DNA from: Micrasema longulum
Lineage: Eukaryota > Arthropoda > Insecta > Trichoptera > Brachycentridae
DNA length: 64,000 nucleotides
Direction of reading: 5' to 3'
Assembly: GCA_022494885.1 (NCBI GenBank)
Contig: JAGVSM010004868.1
Span: forward strand, 62,001-126,000
Below are positions 12,094-23,178 of the stretch, piece by piece. The notes under the pieces are model-generated. The model was not told where the DNA came from. It searched no databases and saw nothing but the letters and a program-made list of their open reading frames with translations. The position numbers and the translations under genes were made by a program. Numbering within the stretch: the stretch's first letter is position 1; each line of letters opens with the position of its first letter.

Positions 12094-12285
12094 GGTTGTG
12101 GTCCCGTGGCTAGTGTTGCGGACTCACGGGCTGGAGGTCCGAGGTTCGAACCCCACTCTACCCCAACTTGATTTCCATTTTCTAATAGTAAGTTATTTAC
12201 AACTCGTTGAAAATGGTCACAAAAGTTGAAATATTTGGGTCAATTATAAGAACACTAATATTTCTTTCTTTAAAAAAAAAAAATA
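12094..12285 (+). repeat. tRNA-derived SINE, family 1 (full-length copy)
   Basis: tRNA-like head with an A-box-like segment (GTGGCTAGTGTTG) and a good B box (GGTTCGAACCCC, 12143-12154), a tRNA-unrelated body (CTACCCCAACTTGATTTCC, then ACAACTCGTTGAAAATGG) and a poly(A) tail near 12271-12283. Other copies: 21721-21875 (5' truncated) and 46289-47157 (split by an insertion). Confidence 0.8.
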
Positions 12286-12464
12286 GGAAGGCTTTGAAAA
12301 ATAATGTAGAAATAATCAATAATGGTCGCTACTTCCTTCATCCCCTTCCTTTTATTCAACAATTTCTAAAACAAAAAATGTTTTCACAATTTATCAGTAC
12401 ATATAAGGGTTTGTTGTTAAAATGCATGTCGTGTTGGTTTTATATTTTTTTGCAACAAATATGG

Positions 12465-12565
12465 TGAAGGTGTAAAGGGGGTGTTGCATGTAAGTTTTAT
12501 TGGTGTCCTGACGAAGAGACGGGTACGTTTTGAAACCGGTAGACATAAAAAAGTCAGTAAGTGGT
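12465..12565 (+). ncRNA. Hammerhead-like repeat, copy 1
   Basis: Core CTGACGA at 12508-12514, one base, GAGACG/CGTTTT stem II with GGTA loop (two G-T pairs), GAAA at 12532-12535, then CC and, after GACATAAAAAAGTC, AGTA. Copy 2 at 20660-20770 is nearly the same but has CGTCTC, restoring Watson-Crick pairs. The shared block extends upstream for about 40 bases (GGTGAAGGTGTAAAG). Likely a Penelope-like terminal repeat fragment. Confidence 0.5.
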
Positions 12566-12914
12566 TATATACAAATATTTGATAACGTTTAGTAAAACGT
12601 TTGACCACAAATTTAATACTAAAATAAATAATACAATGTTATTCACATATGTTAATATACATTGTTTTCTTTTCTATTTTTACATTTAAATACTTTTTAC
12701 GTTCAAATTTTTTTTTTTTAAATTTGATTATTGATTTTACTTGTCTTAACGTACATTTTATATTAACTTACGTATTGAATTGTTTTATGTATGGGGTTTT
12801 AAGTATTGCACTATCTGTCCAATAGAGATAAAAAATTTATTTGTTATTTTAAAATTTACTGACAACGATCTAATAACTTCATTAGACTAAAAAAAAATAT
12901 TGGTGAAGAATGTT

Positions 12915-13530
12915 TACTACAGATGAAAAGGATGAGAAAGATATTGAAAGAAGAGTGAGTGCCGGAAACAGGGAAACGGTGCACTGAAATCTACCTAAGC
13001 AAACAAATGTTTGTCGAAGAAGGAAAAACTAGCCGTTCACAATAGAGTTCTAGTGCCAACCCTGATGTATGGAAGCTAAAAAAGGAATTGAAAAAAATAT
13101 TACGAAAGTTCTACTTTTAATCTATAAATGCTGTCGAAATGCGATCTCTTAGGTGAATTTGTGGTAAAACGATGTATGAAATGTCGAGATCCGTGAACTT
13201 TGTAAGACTGAGAGAAGCATTATCGGCAGAATCCATAAGGATGTGCTGCATTGGTTTGGAATGTAGTGAGAATGGATAGCGAAAGAACGGCTGAAATGCG
13301 AATGTTGATGGATGCCGAAAACGGGGAATACCGAAAAAGACATGGCATGATAAAGTCTATCAAATGTTTAAAGATGGATATGTCAGGAGTATGAATAAAA
13401 TGCTCGCGTGCATGAGAAGATATATTAATATAGCGAGGACTGTATGCAAAGATAGAGTGACTTGGCGCTCTATCCTCTCTGCCTTCCCCTGAAAAGAAAC
13501 GGCGTGATGGTTTTTATGTATATTTATTAG
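12915..13530 (+). pseudogene. RTE-type LINE, C-terminal fragment
   Basis: Plus-strand translation with shifts: RRVSAGN, AVEMRSL, a decayed version of the WFGHVERM block, PKKTWHDKV, then CKDRVTWRSILSAFP at the end. These are hallmarks of the C terminus of RTE-clade reverse transcriptase proteins. The 3' end near 13505-13530 (GGCGTGATGG) is repeated at 19190-19300. It has many stops. Confidence 0.7.
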
Positions 13531-14051
13531 TTTTATTTTGAATTAAAATAGAAGATTAAGAAATGTGTGTTCAATAACTTATAAATAAAATATACGTACA
13601 TTGTTATTATTAATGCACACAAAAAATAATGAAAAACATAGGTAATAATAACGTAAAAAATAATGTCCATAAAGATTATATTTAAAGTGAGGATTGAAAC
13701 TAGAATTTCGCACTGCTAATGATCAAACAGTTATCAGAATTCGTAATCCATAATAAGTTTAATGTTTTAGTTCCTTAATACGCGACAATACTGATTAAGT
13801 AAAGAGATTACCCCTTATACCCTTTTAACGACCCTTTCTTCCTTGACTGTCAGATTACATTAGTAAACCTTACAATACCTGTACTGAAATTAATGTTCGG
13901 TGACGCAAAATACGATACAAGAATACCCCCCTCCCCCCCTCCACTAATAGACTTAACTTAATTTGGTTTATCCAATAATTAACTTCGAAATTATCTAATC
14001 GAAATAATTAATATATTTGGCTTTTAAACACTTTCTTAACGGCACAAGACG
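13531..14051. other. AT-rich, nothing recognised
   Basis: Only low-complexity runs, such as the C run at 13926-13941. Confidence 0.45.
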
Positions 14052-14053
14052 TA

Positions 14054-14571
14054 CATTGAGTGACAAAAAAATGTCCGCACCCATAAAATCTTATAAAATT
14101 CGATTTGTTCTCCTAATGCAAAATATTTTTAAAAAAATAGTATTTTTAAATTATACCCAGGTACCTACATGCTTTACCTAAATAATATTTTTTTCGTTTT
14201 TATTATTTATAAAAATGGAACACTATTTGACCATCAAAAAGAATTTGACGATTTTACAAAATGTTCGAAGTTCGTATTATGCATGAAAAAAGTTATTCAA
14301 ACATTTTTTTTTTGAAAAGGATTTAATATTATATAAAAATATTAAAACAAATAATTTGCGGATATGATACATAAAATAAAACTAATTAGTAGTTTTTGTT
14401 CCCCCTTGGCTTATACAACAGCCTGAATCCTTTTGGGCTTTGATGAATATGGGTTTTTTAATAAGTTTAATGATATTTCAATGTTCAAGTTCAATGGCCA
14501 ATTCCAAGAAAAATTATAATTATTGAATTTAACTTGAATTTTAAGTGCGGACCTTTCATTGTCGCTCACTG
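14054..14571 (-). mobile_element. Tc1/mariner-derived MITE with TA target duplication
   Basis: Imperfect terminal inverted repeats of about 30 bp: CATTGAGTGACAA...GTCCGCAC at the left, and the complement of GTGCGGAC...GTCGCTCACTG at the right, directly flanked by TA (14052-14053 and 14572-14573). The minus strand near 14440-14400 reads PKRIQAVV, stop, AKG, which matches the last residues of Tc1/mariner transposases (RIQAVIxAKGG), so this is an internally deleted autonomous element. No intact transposase. Confidence 0.75.
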
Positions 14572-14573
14572 TA

Positions 14574-15189
14574 TATATTGAATCATATGTTTTTTTTAAT
14601 TTTATTTTTTTTAGTTTTATTTTTACATATTATGTATGCGGAAAAATTTCCCTTTTCAAAACATAAATTATGAACATATTTGGTTTAATTATTATTTTTA
14701 AAACATATATTTATTTTTCCTTTTAAATTCTATCTAAAAAACATGTCATACATTCAGTTGAAGTTTAAAACAATTTAATAATAAAAGTAAATACAAACTT
14801 AAATAATACATGAAAATCAAATTAAATAATAAATAAAACTCAATCAAATTAAAAAATATTTCAAAAGATTGATACAATTAAAAAATCATAAAGTTACTGT
14901 TTCGTATAAAAAATATTCTAAAGATTTAATTGCCATTCACCATATTTAAAAAAGATCAAAAGGCTTGTTCTATAGGAACAAAACCTTACATTAAATATAT
15001 CCGATACGTTGAAAAACCATTGCCGAGTTTATGGAGTCCGTTAAATACGGCAATACAAGTATACTCTGTCCGTGAATTGTTGCTACAAAACGGTGGCATC
15101 TGTCTAGTAATTCTCCTTAGTTTCTTAAGATAAGGCAACCTGGATTGTAGATACTTACCGTCTTTAAAGTTGTTTGTTGAATGGCCAGA
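14574..15189. other. AT-rich, nothing recognised
   Basis: A short frame at 14930-15133 has no recognisable features and is probably chance. Confidence 0.4.
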
Positions 15190-15270
15190 TAGAGTTTATT
15201 TATTTAGGATAATTTAAAGTGCGCCATTTTTCTGAAATTCACCTCAAAGGCCCTGTACAATAAACATCCC
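15190..15270 (-). repeat. CR1/L2-like LINE 3' tail fragment
   Basis: GTGCGCCATTTTTCTGAAATTC followed by ACCTCAAAGGCCCTGTACA resembles the 3' terminal sequence shared by the LINE copies at 28140-28400 and 54700-55330 (GCGCCATTTT..CCTTAAGGGCGCTTTACA). Confidence 0.5.
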
Positions 15271-15929
15271 AACACCTCTTGCAGTTTATGAAAGTATACG
15301 CGGTTGGAATTCTAGTTCTCTATTTATAATTATATTCAATTTTGATAACTATATAGGTATAGGTATTACAACACATCTTGCAGCCACAGAGCGCACACCC
15401 TTAGAAATCTAGCGTCCATTTAGACTGCACAAAAAAAAAACAAAAAGTATTATTAATCTATGTATAAATAATTGTTCACGAGTGGAATCTAGATAAAATG
15501 TATCTCAGCTAGAAAGTGCATGGGCGGTTGAAAATCTAGACCCTATTAATTTACGTTTTTTTTTATTAAAATTTAATTTCTATAATATGCAAGCTAATAT
15601 AACTAAAACTCCCGCAGCTACAAAGCGCATCAACGAGTCGAATTCTGGCAACTTAAAACTTATTTCAATGAGTTTACAATAAAAATAATAAAACACTGAG
15701 CAAAGAAATAGTGTTGGCAAGTATACGTGATGTAACGGCACAAAAATTAAATGGAAAAAAAACTATGTAAAGATAGGATAGTGTGGGTGTTGTAAGTGTT
15801 CAGCGTCCGTTGTCCTCTGCCTTGAAAAACATTTGGCTCACGGGTGCTTGCTTCCTGAAAGATGGTAGACGCACATGTGTAAATAGTATCGGAAACCATT
15901 TTTCCATCAACCTCTTGTCCGTTTTGTTC
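15271..15929. other. Nothing recognised
   Basis: AT-rich, no supported gene or repeat. Confidence 0.4.
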
Positions 15930-16060
15930 TTCTTTTATTTTATTTATTTATTTATTTTATTTTATTTTATTCAGGAAACATACAGTACAGTTACAAAGTT
16001 TAATATTTTACACAATTAGACTTAATTCTAATGGACCAGTGAAGTTTCCATATTATAAAG
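15930..16060 (-). repeat. LINE 3' UTR fragment with (TTTAT)n tract
   Basis: TTTAT/TTTA microsatellite at 15935-15970, then GGAAACATACAGTACAG and GGACCAGTGAAGTTTCC. These match the order of the Jockey-like 3' UTR at 9360-9460 (AAACAAACAGTCCACA; AGACCAGCAAAGTTTCT). Confidence 0.5.
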
Positions 16061-16537
16061 CAATTATGTGTAAGGTTAATTATGAAAGTATAAAAAATAG
16101 AAGGAAAAAGAAAAACATAAATGAAAGTTGTTTAAAAATTAAAATTCAAGTGAAAAAAGGATATTTTAAAGTTTGAAGCTTGTAGTGAGTATTTGCAAAT
16201 GGAAATAATATTAAAAATGAAGAAAATTTCTAAGAGTAATTAAAAATTAAGAATTGAAATAAAGAATGAAAAACATGCTCAGATGTAAAAATAAAATAAA
16301 ATAGTACAAAACATTTTTTTAAAAAAAGGAAAAACATAAATATACACATATTTATTTTAAGGGATTCAAAGAAACGAAGTGTGTGTCATATTAGACGATT
16401 CAAGTTTCCTGCTTAAAATTTCTGATTCCCATTATTTCACATTGATTCAGATTAAAGATTAGTGTTTGATATTTTAGTATTTTTATGTGACATTGGAAAA
16501 AAAATTAACCAACGCAATTTAATATTTTGTAAATATT
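16061..16537. other. AT-rich, nothing recognised
   Basis: Could be further diverged LINE trailer. No coding remnant. Confidence 0.35.
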
Positions 16538-16804
16538 TAGTTGCAAGTTATTTGTACCTTGCTTTTGTTTTATGCAAGATTTATCGAATATATTTATCTT
16601 GAAATTGTAAGACTTTAACTTTCTTCCACCAAAGATAATAATAGTCAAAATAAAAACATCAGAATTAATGAAAAAACACTTTGAAATATTAAATCAATAA
16701 AAAAAGAGTCGTAAATGTTTGACACAATGAACAAAAGACCTAAATACCACCATTAAATAGCTTAGCCTGCTTGATCGAACAGTCTCTCTTCGTGTATCAT
16801 TACA
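16538..16804 (-). mobile_element. 5'-truncated copy of the R1-like element
   Basis: Aligns with 1806-2107: TTGCAAGTTATTTGTACCTT, TATCGAATA..TTTATCTT, TACCACCATTAAATAG and CTTCGTGTATCATTAC. It holds the 3' UTR and the last ~25 codons of ORF2, with a 16-base deletion relative to the first copy between two ATCG repeats (after TTGATCG at about 16777). There is no clear poly(A), so it is older than the first copy. Confidence 0.85.
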
Positions 16805-17654
16805 TACATAAAACCGTACATTAAAAAAAACTATACTTCGATAAAGAGCACGTAGTGGCCAAATTATAAGTGGTTAAAATAAGTATGTATTTATATTTTA
16901 ATTTTAACTAAAAATATTACAAATATTTATCATAATGAGTCTCAAACTACCGAGTTCAACTGCAAATAGTAGTCGATTCTAGATAAATAATATGCATTTT
17001 ACCTCAATAACTTTGCTTTTGACCATATTATCTCAACAAGATGAACGTTCATGAGCTTTCAAGTTTTCATCAAATACTGCCAAAACTATCTCATATTACA
17101 AAGTTTCTGCACATTTCTGTGAATTATTTGTTTTCTTCCTCAAATTAGAAATTATCTTTAACGCAAACTCTAACTGGAAAATTATTTGCAAACGGAAACC
17201 ACAAGTAATGAACTTCATATTTTTCCAAAACATTAATTTTAAAGTGTATAGGGTAAAAAAACAGCACTGCATTTAATGCAACGCTGTATGTAAAATAAAA
17301 ACAGAAAACTGAACGAGTGATTTCGTTACGATGACTACTGTCAGGTGAAAATCTTGAATTTTTTTAAAATCCAAACACTGCTACGGTACTGTATACGTCA
17401 TAAGTCAGAAGTCACAGAATATGCATTTTGTGGTTACCTACCGTATTGTATAGGACTCGTCGCACATTATTCATTGGATGTGTATCAGTTAAATTTTTTA
17501 ATATAATGCTTTTTTTTTTTTCAGAATACGGTTTTGAAATTTAACATACTTTTAAAAAAATTCAATTAATATCATTTAGTCATTTGAATTTTAACAAAAA
17601 GGTTTCTAACTTTTTACTAAGCTCTTTATTGTAACATTTTTAATTCAATTTACA
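16805..17654. other. AT-rich, nothing recognised
   Basis: No supported gene or repeat. Confidence 0.4.
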
Positions 17655-17945
17655 AGTTTTAAACAATTATTTTTTTATACTTACGCACCCACACACACGC
17701 ACCCTCTCCCTCATTCATTCCCACACGTACATGTATCCTCTCCTTCATTCATTCACGCATATACACATTCACATACACATAAATACAAACGTCACACAAA
17801 TACAATTACTAAACTTCTTTTCTTATATATTATGTGTCATTATATTTACAGTGGATTTTTTTAATTGGCTTTAGCATTAAGATTTTTTAACTTATTTCGT
17901 TTATGTAATAGCTGTAAAAATCTCAAATAAAATAAAATAAATAAA
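17655..17945 (+). repeat. Possible LINE 3' UTR, CA-rich
   Basis: CACCCACACACACGCACCC and TTCATTCATTC tracts followed by an A-rich end (AAATAAAATAAAATAAATA). Composition and order resemble the trailer of the LINE at 36181-36865. No coding part is present. Confidence 0.35.
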
Positions 17946-18160
17946 TATGCCGCTTATATCTGATTTTTTAGTGCAATCTCTTGACAACCTCGAAAAAGTA
18001 ATTTCAATTAAAATATATATAAAATTAAATTTTAAAAATATAAAAATTTGAATTTACAAAAATGAATTAATGCAGAGAGTGAGAGATGGTTACTTTTTGT
18101 CGGGCGCCAGTTATTCATAAAGAATAAAAATCAGATTAAGTTTGCATTCAGTTTAATTAT
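17946..18160. other. AT-rich flank of solo LTR
   Basis: Contains TGGCGCCCGAC on the minus strand (18109-18099), which looks like a retroelement primer-binding site, but 55 bases from the LTR end proposed here. Confidence 0.3.
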
Positions 18161-18165
18161 ATTAA

Positions 18166-19126
18166 TGTGGTGGGGTAAGAGGGGAATAAAAATTAGTTGT
18201 GGAATTCAAATGTATTTTGAATAAATTATAAACAATACCTAACCTAACTTAGAATTAGCCTTAACCTACTTAAACAATAAACTTAAAATTAACCGTACGC
18301 CCTGATGCGGCGCGCGGCGTGGTGACGCGAAGGCGGCGTGGGCACAGGACGCGATGTGGGCGGCGGCGTGGCGCATCGTAGGGGGGCAGCATCTGGCTGC
18401 GGCGACAGGGTAGCTGGGACAGCGGCGTCCCGCTGCGGTGAGGTGTGCTGCAAGGACGGCTCGTCATGAGCGGTGGCGTGGCTTCCTGTCCCATGGCGGG
18501 GCATGAGAATGACGTCGGGTGTGTGGAGGGACGCACGACGTGGGCGGTTCGTCATGAGCGCAGCGGCGTGGCTTCCTGTCCCATGGCGGGACATGGGGAA
18601 TGACTTCGGGTGCGTGGAGGGATACATGACGTGGGCAGCTCGTCATGAGCGCAGCGGCGTGGGCGCGTGGGTTGCCTCACCGTGGTGCGGCGACGTGAGC
18701 GCGTGGGTTGCATCGTTAGCGGCAACGTTAGGGCTGCAGCGTCAGGGCTGATTAGCCAGCGCGGTGGCTTCTCTCCTGGGCTGCTGACTGGGCCACGGGG
18801 ATGGCAAGGCACCCGCCTGTGACCCTCGAAGACAACTGACGCAGGAGAAGAGAGTCCGGAGAGACAGTTCAGTGAAGAGAATTTGGCTAGCGGGTCCGCA
18901 GAAGAGAGAGTCCGGAGAAGCGGTCCGGAGGAGAGAGAGAGTCAGGGAAGCGCTTGTCACGGTTTTTATCCTCTTTTAGACGTCCCCCCTTCTCGGGTTG
19001 GTCTCGTCACTCTGATTGGCGGGCGCACGCTTCGGTTAAGGCGGTCTTCCTTTCCCGCCAAATTCCTTCTTTCCCGCCAAATGATGTTCTTAAAATCTAA
19101 CTTATTCTACTAAACTTAAATATACA
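18166..19126 (-). mobile_element. Solo LTR (961 bp), GC-rich, with 5-bp duplication
   Basis: Begins TGTGGTGGGG and ends ATATACA on the plus strand (TGT...ACA ends), directly flanked by ATTAA at 18161-18165 and 19127-19131, which is a perfect 5-bp target duplication. It is the only long GC-rich block in the window and contains about 2.3 copies of an ~89-bp tandem repeat. On the minus strand GGATAAAAACC (18970-18960) upstream of a CT-rich stretch could be the TATA box, which suggests minus orientation. No internal region, so it probably arose by LTR-LTR recombination. Alternative: an LTR reaching to the TGGCGCC site at 18109. Confidence 0.65.
18460..18660. repeat. ~89-bp tandem repeat inside the LTR
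   Basis: CTCGTCATGAGCG starts near 18461, TTCGTCATGAGCG near 18548 and CTCGTCATGAGCG near 18638. Each is followed by a GCGTGG block, and the first two also by CTTCCTGTCCCATGGCGGG and CGGGTG..GTGGAGGGA. The third unit is partial. Long frames here on both strands result from GC content and repetition, and do not point to a gene. Confidence 0.8.
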
Positions 19127-19189
19127 ATTAACCGAGTCTTATAATTAACTTATGATAAAAATCAGAATAATCGGCGCGCGTGCACGAGA

Positions 19190-19300
19190 ATATGTATGAA
19201 GGTAGAGGAAGCAAAATCTATATGCAGAGATAGAGTGACGTGGCGTTCCATTCTCTCGACCTTCTTTTACGGGGAAACGGCGTGATGGTTTTCGTTATAA
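19190..19300 (+). pseudogene. RTE LINE 3' tail fragment
   Basis: Plus strand reads CRDRVTWRSILSTFF and then GGAAACGGCGTGATGGTTTT. It matches the terminal block of the RTE fragment at 12915-13530. Confidence 0.65.
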
Positions 19301-20659
19301 TTTTCATAAAAATTGGAATATATAAATATGTTGTTCATGTAAATAAAGTGATTTGGATTTCATGGATTTTAAAATATAAATATTATTTTAAATTATTATT
19401 ATTCGCGTATTTAAAAGTGTCTTGAGCTTCACAAATATTGACATGTGGCCGGTTCTTGGAGGTACCTTCTCGGCAAGAACTATAGGCTCTCGATTGCCTA
19501 AGCGGACGGACATTTATTACTTAGCTTCAACGACCCTTGCGAAAGGCGCAATTCGGGTCATTGTTGCTTTCTAAAAAAATTAACGGTATTTTTTTAAAGA
19601 AAGACGCGTTTACAGAAATTATTTTTATACAAGAAATTATAGAATTGATGGATTTGGCACAGCGGTACTTTCGGTCTATATCAATCTTTATCAATTTACT
19701 TGATAAAAGACAAAATGAATTCCTTAAGTATATGCGATATAAATTCTCTATATTTAAGAGACTTCCTTATAAACCTGGTATAAAGTTACGCATCGGCATA
19801 GTGGTAAAATAAGGATGGTAATATCATCCTTTTTTCACGACTCTAACTATGGTATTCCCATCTTTATTCTACCACTATTATCAATTTCAAGCAGTTATTT
19901 TTTTTATAGAAAATCTGCACAAATTGCTTATTAATTTGTAACTACATATGGGTACATATAAGTAATATGCAAATGGCTGTCGTTCTGTGAACATCGGTTC
20001 TCTGCTTCAACGGTTGACAACGGAAGATTATTATCTATTATTTATCAAATCAACTCAAACAGCATTGTAAGTAACTTCGCGATATATGTATGTATGTATG
20101 TATGTAAGTATATTCCATATTGCTTTGATACAACAGTTGTACAAATAAATAAATTTTATCATTCCCACTAAACTATGACAAAATTTACCGTCAATATTAT
20201 ATCATTAAAACACATCATTTTATATTATTTATCTTCAAAGGTATATTGGAAGATCGAATCTTTAATATTCGCAATAAAAAACTCGTGAGATGTTTCAATA
20301 ATAATCATATTTTAAAGTTTGCCCATCATCTCATATATTCAAATCACGACTTCAACGAGGATTAAGGAGTTAAAATTTTACATTAAAATATTCAGAAAAG
20401 ACTTAAATTTCCCCTAGTAAATTATCAAATATATTTTCAATATGGCCCACTTTTTAACTAAAAAATTAACCAATCATGTAGCGTTCGACCTCGACCACTT
20501 AGCCCCTCCCCTTCATACCGCCCCCACTTTTACATTCTGTGACATATCACTAAATATTATCAACCTAACTTCAGTGCATGTTTGGACATGGTAGTGTTTG
20601 CATCCCCTTTAACTCTGCGTGTAATTAATATATATTTTCGAAAATACTATGCATACTGC
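19301..20659. other. Unassigned, with (TATG)n microsatellite
   Basis: A TATG tetranucleotide run lies at about 20085-20105. 19440-19560 is somewhat GC-richer (GGCCGGTTCTTGGAGG) but I cannot assign it. A 91-codon frame at 19537-19812 has no recognisable domain. Confidence 0.4.
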
Positions 20660-20770
20660 GGTGACGGTAAAGGTGAAAGTGTATTTTAGTATTTGCATGT
20701 TTGTGTAATGAGTGTCTCGACGAAGAGACGGGTACGTCTCGAAACCGGTAGACATAAAAAGTCGGTAAGT
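20660..20770 (+). ncRNA. Hammerhead-like repeat, copy 2
   Basis: GAGACG/CGTCTC stem II (20725-20730, 20735-20740) with GGTA loop and GAAA at 20741-20744, then CCGGTAGACATAAAAAGTCGGTA, which can form a short stem III (ACC..GGT) ending in the UA expected at the cleavage site. The first two core bases are TC, not CT (TCGACGA), so this copy is probably inactive. It matches copy 1 at 12465-12565. Confidence 0.5.
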
Positions 20771-20784
20771 GTTTATTAATGTTT

Positions 20785-21585
20785 TCTAACATTAATCAAC
20801 ATTATTTTAATAAATTCACAGACAAACCGATTGTGATTTTAACAAAAATAATCTCAATCAGTGACATCAGGTTAAAAGTAAATAAATTGAAATTGAATAT
20901 ATCAAAAACAAGATATATGAATATTGGGAAAAAAATAATACCCCAGGGTTACAAAATTAATATTGATAATATGAATATAAATTATGTGGACGAAATAAAG
21001 TATCTCGGGGTCTACTTGGATAGATATTTAAATTTTAAAAAACATACTCAATATGTTACAAAAAAAATTTCATTTATGGGAAGATTACGAAATGTAATAG
21101 ATTTAAAAAGTAGTATTCTTATATATAAAACAATGATATGTCCACGCATAAATTACTGTTTTTCCATTCTTTTTTTATGTGATGAAGGAGAAATTCAAAA
21201 TATACAAATTCTTCAAAATAAGGCAATGAGGATTATACTAAAAAAAATATATATTCTAATGTAGAAAGAATGCACAAAGAAATTGGCTTGCTCACAGTAA
21301 AGCAACAAATTAAATATAATGTGGCAATTTTTATACATAAAATAATTAAGGGGATGAATAAAATAAAAACAATAATAAAATTTAACCAACAATGTCATGC
21401 ATATGAAACAAGGGGTTTAAAAAAAAGATAAGATTACCAATGAGGAAAAAAACAGAATTTGAAAACTCATTGTACAAGGGATTGAAGCTGTACAATGAGT
21501 TACCTGAAGAAATAAAAGAATTTGAAAAAATTGAAATATTTAAAATTAATTTGAAAAAATATATAATTGAGAAATTTTGAGAAAA
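20785..21585 (+). pseudogene. LINE remnant, thumb and C-terminal domain
   Basis: Translation: KLKLNISKTRYMNIG, DEIKYLGVYLDRYLNF, LIYKTMICPRINYCFSILF, ILQNKAMRIILKK, IGLLTVKQQIKYNVAIFIHK, YETRG and NSLYKGLKLYNELPEEIKEF. This is the standard end of Jockey/CR1-group LINE proteins. The catalytic RT boxes are missing. There is a stop or shift near 21262 and another near 21430. The same family is found on the minus strand at 39290-39815. Confidence 0.75.
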
Positions 21586-21720
21586 AAATTGTAATATTAT
21601 TAAAAGTTCATATTAGTTCTTACAATGTTATGAACTAACTTAATAAATCATAAGTAAATAAAACTAAAAACAAAAAATAAAAGAAAAGGCAAACGCAAAT
21701 AAACAAAATGGACAAACATT

Positions 21721-21875
21721 ACAAGGTCCGTGGTTCGAATCCCACTCTACCCCAACTTGATTTCCATTTTCTAATAGTGAGTTATTTACAACTCGTTGAA
21801 AATGGCCCTCAAAATTAAATATTTGCGTAAATTATAAGAACGCTAATATTTCTTTAAAAAAAAAAAAAAAAATTA
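21721..21875 (+). repeat. SINE family 1, 5'-truncated copy
   Basis: Starts in the tRNA-like part just before the B box (GGTTCGAATCCC), then the body CTCTACCCCAACTTGATTTC and ACAACTCGTTGAAAATGG and a long A run at about 21856-21872. Confidence 0.8.
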
Positions 21876-22349
21876 TAAACGCAAGGAACTTATTTAATGT
21901 TTTTTGGGGTACCTACTAGCTTGAAACTTAATTACTTACTAAACATTATTTTTTTCCGTGGATTTTCTTTTATTTCCTAAAACATAAAAACGAATAAGCT
22001 CTTACGTTGATTTTGAGTGTTCTTACTGAGTAAAGAATTCTTGCAGTACGGTTCAAATTCATAGATATATTTGAAAAATATTTGTACTATGTATTATATA
22101 CGTATATGTATGAGAAGACGTCCCTTTGCGTCCACTGGACCAGAAAACGAGAAAAGATACGGAACCGATTATATTTTGGTGAGGTGTTTGAGGTGTGGAT
22201 ATAACACGTGTACAGTTGGTAATGTGTCTCAATACCTTTTCGATTTCAGTCTGGTTAACTTGAAAATATTTCTCATTTATGTTTTGGTCTTGTGTTTTTT
22301 TCTTTGATAGTTTTTCTTCAATATATATTCTCTCCACAAGTTAAATAAT
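21876..22349. other. AT-rich, nothing recognised
   Basis: Overlapping short frames on both strands around 22060-22340 have no family features. Confidence 0.4.
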
Positions 22350-22600
22350 ATTAACAAATTACAACAGGGTTGGAGAATACCTTAAATAAGGGAATATAGA
22401 AGTCAAGGCATTTACAGGGTTTATGACCTGTCATTGGCTGGTTTAACCAGCTAATGACAGGTCATAAGCCCTGTAAATGCCTTGACTTCCAAATTCTCTT
22501 ATTTAAGGTATTATCCATCCCTGTTGTAATTTGTTAATCTTAATGACCCCCGAGGGGGTGAAATCCAGTCTTTTGTCTATGAACATTTGGACAAACTCAA
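22350..22600 (+). repeat. Foldback element, 94-bp arms
   Basis: Arm 22350-22443 (ATTAACAAATTACAACAGGG to TCATTGGCTGGTT) is the near-perfect reverse complement of 22445-22538, with a single unpaired base at the centre. After it comes the family's trailing block CCCCCGAGGGGGTGAAATCC and TTTGGACAAACTC. It is the cleanest example of a family with a dozen or more copies between here and 64 kb. Confidence 0.85.
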
Positions 22601-22850
22601 ATATTGTAATTAAATTAAATTAATTGTTCTACGCTCCAATGACATATAACTTAGTATTCACGTTCTAGAGCGAGAGAAAATGGCATTTCAATTGGTGGGT
22701 AATTGCCTTCTGTAGTTTCATTATTTACCGAATTTATATATTTATTTGACAAATTATAGTCTGCATTGCTTTTCGGGCTGTTTAACCTATTACGGAATGC
22801 AGACTGTAGAAATAAGTTGGAAGTTAATAAATATAAAGCAGATAGTATTT

Positions 22851-23040
22851 GGCAGCCTCCGTAGTGTAGTGGTCAAGACGCTTGACTCACACACTAAAGG
22901 TTCCGAGTTTGATTCCCGGTGAGAACACAAAAATTAAAATGTGATTTTTCTCAAGTTTGGGTGTTCTGTAATGTAATTCACCACTTCAATTGGGTCTCCT
23001 GGCCTGTTGTGGTGCAAAAATGAATATATAAATAAATGAA
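22851..23040 (+). repeat. tRNA-derived SINE, family 2
   Basis: Head GGCAGCCTCCGTAGTGTAG with A-box-like TAGTGTAGTGG and B-box-like GAGTTTGATTCCC. Body GGGTGTTCTG..GGCCTGTTGTGGTGCAAA and an AT-rich tail. The reverse-oriented relative at 31868-32047 shares head and body. It sits inside the dispersed repeat at 22738-23760, which is continuous in the 42.5-kb copy. Confidence 0.75.
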
Positions 23041-23178
23041 TATTAATTATTCTTTCACCGTATAATATTCGCCAGTCTAAAGATAGCTGCTAAACTATAA
23101 TTATTTACCAAAAAATAGATCCATATTGTCCGCAGAAGCCGTATTTAGCAATAGAATTGCCCTATTAATGGATGAATT

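Noticed and set aside
18240..18270. CCTAACCTAA, insect telomere-like repeat (TTAGG)n
   Set aside because: Only two units, inside an LTR; not an array.
18289..18812. Several long overlapping frames on both strands in the GC-rich block
   Set aside because: They arise from GC-rich tandem repeats within the solo LTR. They are Pro/Arg/His-rich, overlap on both strands and have no domain.
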